Shown here piece after piece: positions 4,100 through 6,553 of a DNA stretch of 6,553 nt. The translations under genes and the position numbers were made by a program. The stretch is from Phycisphaerae bacterium (GTDB taxonomy: Bacteria; Planctomycetota; Phycisphaerae; UBA1845; Fen-1342), in NCBI GenBank assembly GCA_026984555.1, contig JALSRY010000780.1, forward strand, positions 1-6,553, in the 5' to 3' direction. Each line of letters starts with the position of its first letter. Position 1 is the stretch's first letter. The notes below the pieces were generated by a model. That model was not told the DNA's origin and made no database searches. It saw only the letters and a program-made list of their open reading frames with translations.

Positions 4100-6553
4100 A
4101 TGGCCGAGAACGATGTCCAGGATATCGACACGACGCGCGGCGGCGGGACGCTCGCGCTGATCGAACAGCAACGCGCCGCGCTCGCCGAGGTTCGCAAACT
4201 GGCCGCGGAGGTCGTCGCGCGCGAAGAGGAGGAGATCGAACGACGCTACCGCGAAACGATCGCGGCCGACGAGGCCGAGTACGATGAAGCGGCCGGCCGG
4301 ATTCGTGCGCGATGGCAGAAGAAGATCGGCGCGATCGAACGCGAGTACGCCGAAAAGATGGAGACGGTCGAGCGCGAATACGCGGCGGTGCGGGATTCGC
4401 TCGAGGCTCAGACGGATAAGCTGACGCGGGGGGCGGTTGCCGAGTTCGCCGAGGCGGAGAAAGAAGCCAAGCACCAGGAAGAAGACGACCTGCTGATGGC
4501 CGACACGGTCGCCCACGCGACGATCCAGGGGATTCAGAAGGAGTACCGGGCCGCGGTTGCGCGTGTCGACGCGGATCGACGACGTGTCGCCGATCTGCGC
4601 CGCGAGGTCGAAGCACTGCTGGAACAGTACGGGTGGACGCCCGCCGACCTGCCCGATGCGCCCGCACCGACGGGCGAGGTCCGCGGCAGGTTCGAGCAAG
4701 CGCTGAAGCATGCCGGGGAGCGGTTGGCGGCGTTGCGGGCGTTGACGGTGCCGCGCTTTCTGGCAGGGGGGCGGACGGCCGTTCTGCTGGCGGCCTTGTG
4801 TGCCGTACCCGTTGTCGTGCTCGCCGCGTTTCATTTCATGGGGCATTTGCCGGCGGCACCGCTGCTGATCTCGGCCGGGGCGGCGGTGGTGGTCTTCGTC
4901 ATCGCCGATGCGGTCGCGGGGAGGATGGTGCGCCGCAAGGCGCTCGTGCGCGCTGCGCGCGAGTACGCGGGGTTCGTGGCGGCGGCGCAAGCGGCCGAAG
5001 CGGCCTTGGACGAGCGGCTGCGCCAGGCCCAGGACCACAAGAACGCCGAGGAACAGCGCGCCACCGACAAGCACCTGCGCGATCGGACGACGGCCGAAGC
5101 GACCTGTCGCCAGGCTGTGTGTCTGGCAAACCGGCGGCGGCTCGATGCGCTGGAGCGAATCGAACAGGCCCGCGCGGCGCGCGAAGCGGAAAACGCCCGG
5201 CGTTACGAGGAGTTCGTCGAGCAGGTGCGGCGCGAACGCGAGCAGCGCCTGGCGGAGTACACCACGAGCCGGGACGCGGAGCTGGCGGCGGTGCGGGCGC
5301 GGTTCGAAAAGCGGACCGCGTCGTGTCGGGCCGAGTACGAGACACTTCGGGGCGAGATGGAAAGCCGCTGGCGGGACGGAATCGCGACGATTCGACGGCT
5401 GCTGGAGATGCAAGCGGTGCTGGGGCCGAGCACCAGCAGCGACTGGACGCGGTTCGCTTCAGCGTCGTGGCGACCACCGGCGACGTTTACCGACCACGTC
5501 GCGCTGGGACGCTGGCGGGTGGATCTGGACGACATCGCGCCCAGCGTGCGCCGATTGACGGGGTTCCCGCCGGCGGAGCTGACGGCGATCGAGACGCCGC
5601 TGCTGCTGGCGTTGCCGCAGCGCTGTTCGCTGTTGCTGCAAACGGACCGGGCGGGTCGGCGGGAGGCGCTCGACGTGTTACGCAGCGTGATGTTGCGGTT
5701 GCTGACCTCGTTGCCGCCCGGGCGGGTGCAGTTCACGATCATCGACCCGGTGGGGCTGGGCGAGAACTTCGCGGGTTTCATGCACCTGGGGGATTACGAG
5801 GAGGCGCTGGTGGGGGCGCGCATCTGGACCGAGACGGCGCAGATCGAGGCGCGCCTGACGGAACTCACCGCGCACATGGAAAACGTGATCCAGAAATACC
5901 TCCGCAACGAGTTCGAGACGATCGACGAATACAACCGCCAGGCCGGGGAGATCGCCGAGCCCTATCGTTTCCTGGTGATCGCCGACTTTCCCGCGAATTT
6001 CAGCGACGAAGCCGCGCGGCGGCTGGGGAGCATCGTCAGCAGCGGGCCGCGTTGCGGCGTGTTCACGCTGATTGCCCACGATCGGCGTCTGGCGGTTCCG
6101 CCCGCGTTGCAGCTCGACGACCTGGAGGCTGCCGGCGTTCGGCTGGTTTGGGAGCCCGACGCGGGTGGTTTTGTCTGTCACGATGCGTTGTTGCGTGCGT
6201 TTCCGCTGGTGCTGGATGCCCCCCCCGACGAAGACACCCTCACGAGGGTCATGCACGTCGTGGGGCGCGCGGCGCAGGACACCCTGCGGGTCGAGGTACC
6301 GTTTGCGACCGCGGCGCCGCAGGATGGGCAGTTCTGGAGCCGGTCGTCGGCCGAGGGGATCGACGTTCCGCTGGGCCGGGCGGGCGCGGTGCGGCTCCAG
6401 AACCTGCGATTGGGCAAGGGGCTGGCCCAGCATGTGCTCGTGGCGGGCAAGACCGGGTCGGGCAAGTCGACACTGCTGCACGTGATCATTACGAATACGG
6501 CCTTGTGGTACGGCCCCGACGAGGTCGAGTTCTACCTGGTCGATTTCAAGAAG
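4100..6553 (+). CDS. FtsK/SpoIIIE/EccC-class membrane-anchored ATPase, 3' partial
   Basis: The first 818 residues are present and the gene runs off the window in frame. A stop at 4055 and the lack of other in-frame starts make the ATG at 4100 the start. Order: coiled coil (about 15-190); two hydrophobic segments (about 227-246 and 252-273) forming a membrane hairpin; second coiled coil (about 278-440); then two FtsK-type modules. Module 1 (about 465-690) keeps the LGR strand (469-471), I-I-D-P (547-550) and a Walker-B-like V-I-A-D-F (626-630), but its P-loop is lost: Gln514-Thr515 onward reads R-A-G-R-R-E, with Arg521 at the lysine position. Module 2 repeats LGR (758-760) and has a canonical Walker A, GKTGSGKS (783-790), then Y-L-V-D-F-K-K at the edge. 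FtsK-family motors translocate DNA or drive type VII export. The WXG100-like neighbours favour export. Its Walker B, arginine finger and C-terminus lie outside the window. Confidence 0.9.
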   Translation, partial: MAENDVQDIDTTRGGGTLALIEQQRAALAEVRKLAAEVVAREEEEIERRYRETIAADEAEYDEAAGRIRARWQKKIGAIEREYAEKMETVEREYAAVRDSLEAQTDKLTRGAVAEFAEAEKEAKHQEEDDLLMADTVAHATIQGIQKEYRAAVARVDADRRRVADLRREVEALLEQYGWTPADLPDAPAPTGEVRGRFEQALKHAGERLAALRALTVPRFLAGGRTAVLLAALCAVPVVVLAAFHFMGHLPAAPLLISAGAAVVVFVIADAVAGRMVRRKALVRAAREYAGFVAAAQAAEAALDERLRQAQDHKNAEEQRATDKHLRDRTTAEATCRQAVCLANRRRLDALERIEQARAAREAENARRYEEFVEQVRREREQRLAEYTTSRDAELAAVRARFEKRTASCRAEYETLRGEMESRWRDGIATIRRLLEMQAVLGPSTSSDWTRFASASWRPPATFTDHVALGRWRVDLDDIAPSVRRLTGFPPAELTAIETPLLLALPQRCSLLLQTDRAGRREALDVLRSVMLRLLTSLPPGRVQFTIIDPVGLGENFAGFMHLGDYEEALVGARIWTETAQIEARLTELTAHMENVIQKYLRNEFETIDEYNRQAGEIAEPYRFLVIADFPANFSDEAARRLGSIVSSGPRCGVFTLIAHDRRLAVPPALQLDDLEAAGVRLVWEPDAGGFVCHDALLRAFPLVLDAPPDEDTLTRVMHVVGRAAQDTLRVEVPFATAAPQDGQFWSRSSAEGIDVPLGRAGAVRLQNLRLGKGLAQHVLVAGKTGSGKSTLLHVIITNTALWYGPDEVEFYLVDFKK

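Noticed and set aside
3215..5413. Very long open frame on the minus strand (732 codons) antisense to the ATPase and the Imm33-like protein
   Set aside because: It is Arg/Pro/Leu-rich without domain order and lies opposite clearly real genes with motifs and ribosome sites. Such antisense frames are expected in G+C-rich DNA.
6219..6226. Run of eight C bases as a possible frameshift or sequencing error in the ATPase gene
   Set aside because: Module 1 before it and the Walker A motif after it are in the same frame, so the reading is intact.
1..6553. CRISPR arrays, tRNA or rRNA genes, insertion sequences and attachment sites
   Set aside because: No regularly spaced repeats, cloverleaf-like sequence, transposase motif or terminal repeat pair was seen on either strand.

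Overview
The window is strongly G+C-rich, tightly packed DNA. It most resembles a chromosome segment from a Planctomycetota-type bacterium. That placement is an inference from base composition, a cysteine-rich secreted lipoprotein of a kind common there, and a WXG100-like/FtsK-type gene set. No rRNA or marker gene is present to prove it.

Layout. (1) Positions 1-90 hold no convincing gene, only two short GC-rich inverted repeats just downstream of the first gene. (2) 91-1155 (minus) encodes an exported lipoprotein of unknown function. (3) 1156-1386 is a divergent control region with a good sigma70-type promoter for the lipoprotein and a cluster of GTTTCC motifs, including a perfect 10-bp inverted repeat. 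(4) 1387-1842 (plus) encodes a stand-alone CheY-like receiver protein whose C-terminal tail looks like translated repeat DNA. (5) 1904-2212 (minus) encodes a small TPR protein, convergent with the receiver gene. (6) 2213-2463 is a second divergent region with weak promoter candidates on each strand. (7) From 2464 to the window edge runs a four-gene operon on the plus strand, with spacings of 11 bp, a 4-bp overlap and 42 bp.

The operon is the most interesting part. It encodes a 90-residue WXG100-like helical hairpin protein, a 366-residue coiled-coil protein with a C-terminal domain resembling the Imm33/DUF2185 immunity fold, a second very small WXG100-like protein (70 residues), and the first 818 residues of a large FtsK/SpoIIIE/EccC-class ATPase. 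The ATPase has a two-helix membrane anchor between long coiled coils, a degenerate first motor module and a canonical second one (Walker A GKTGSGKS). The two small proteins share a W-R-D-x3-R-[KR]-F-x2-E motif in place of the classical W-x-G turn. Together this looks like a minimal, divergent type VII secretion-like (ESX/Yuk-related) system in a lineage where such systems are little described. The ATPase would be the motor, the small proteins its substrates or partners, and the middle protein a chaperone, adaptor or immunity-like factor. The gene set is seen directly; the secretion role is inference.
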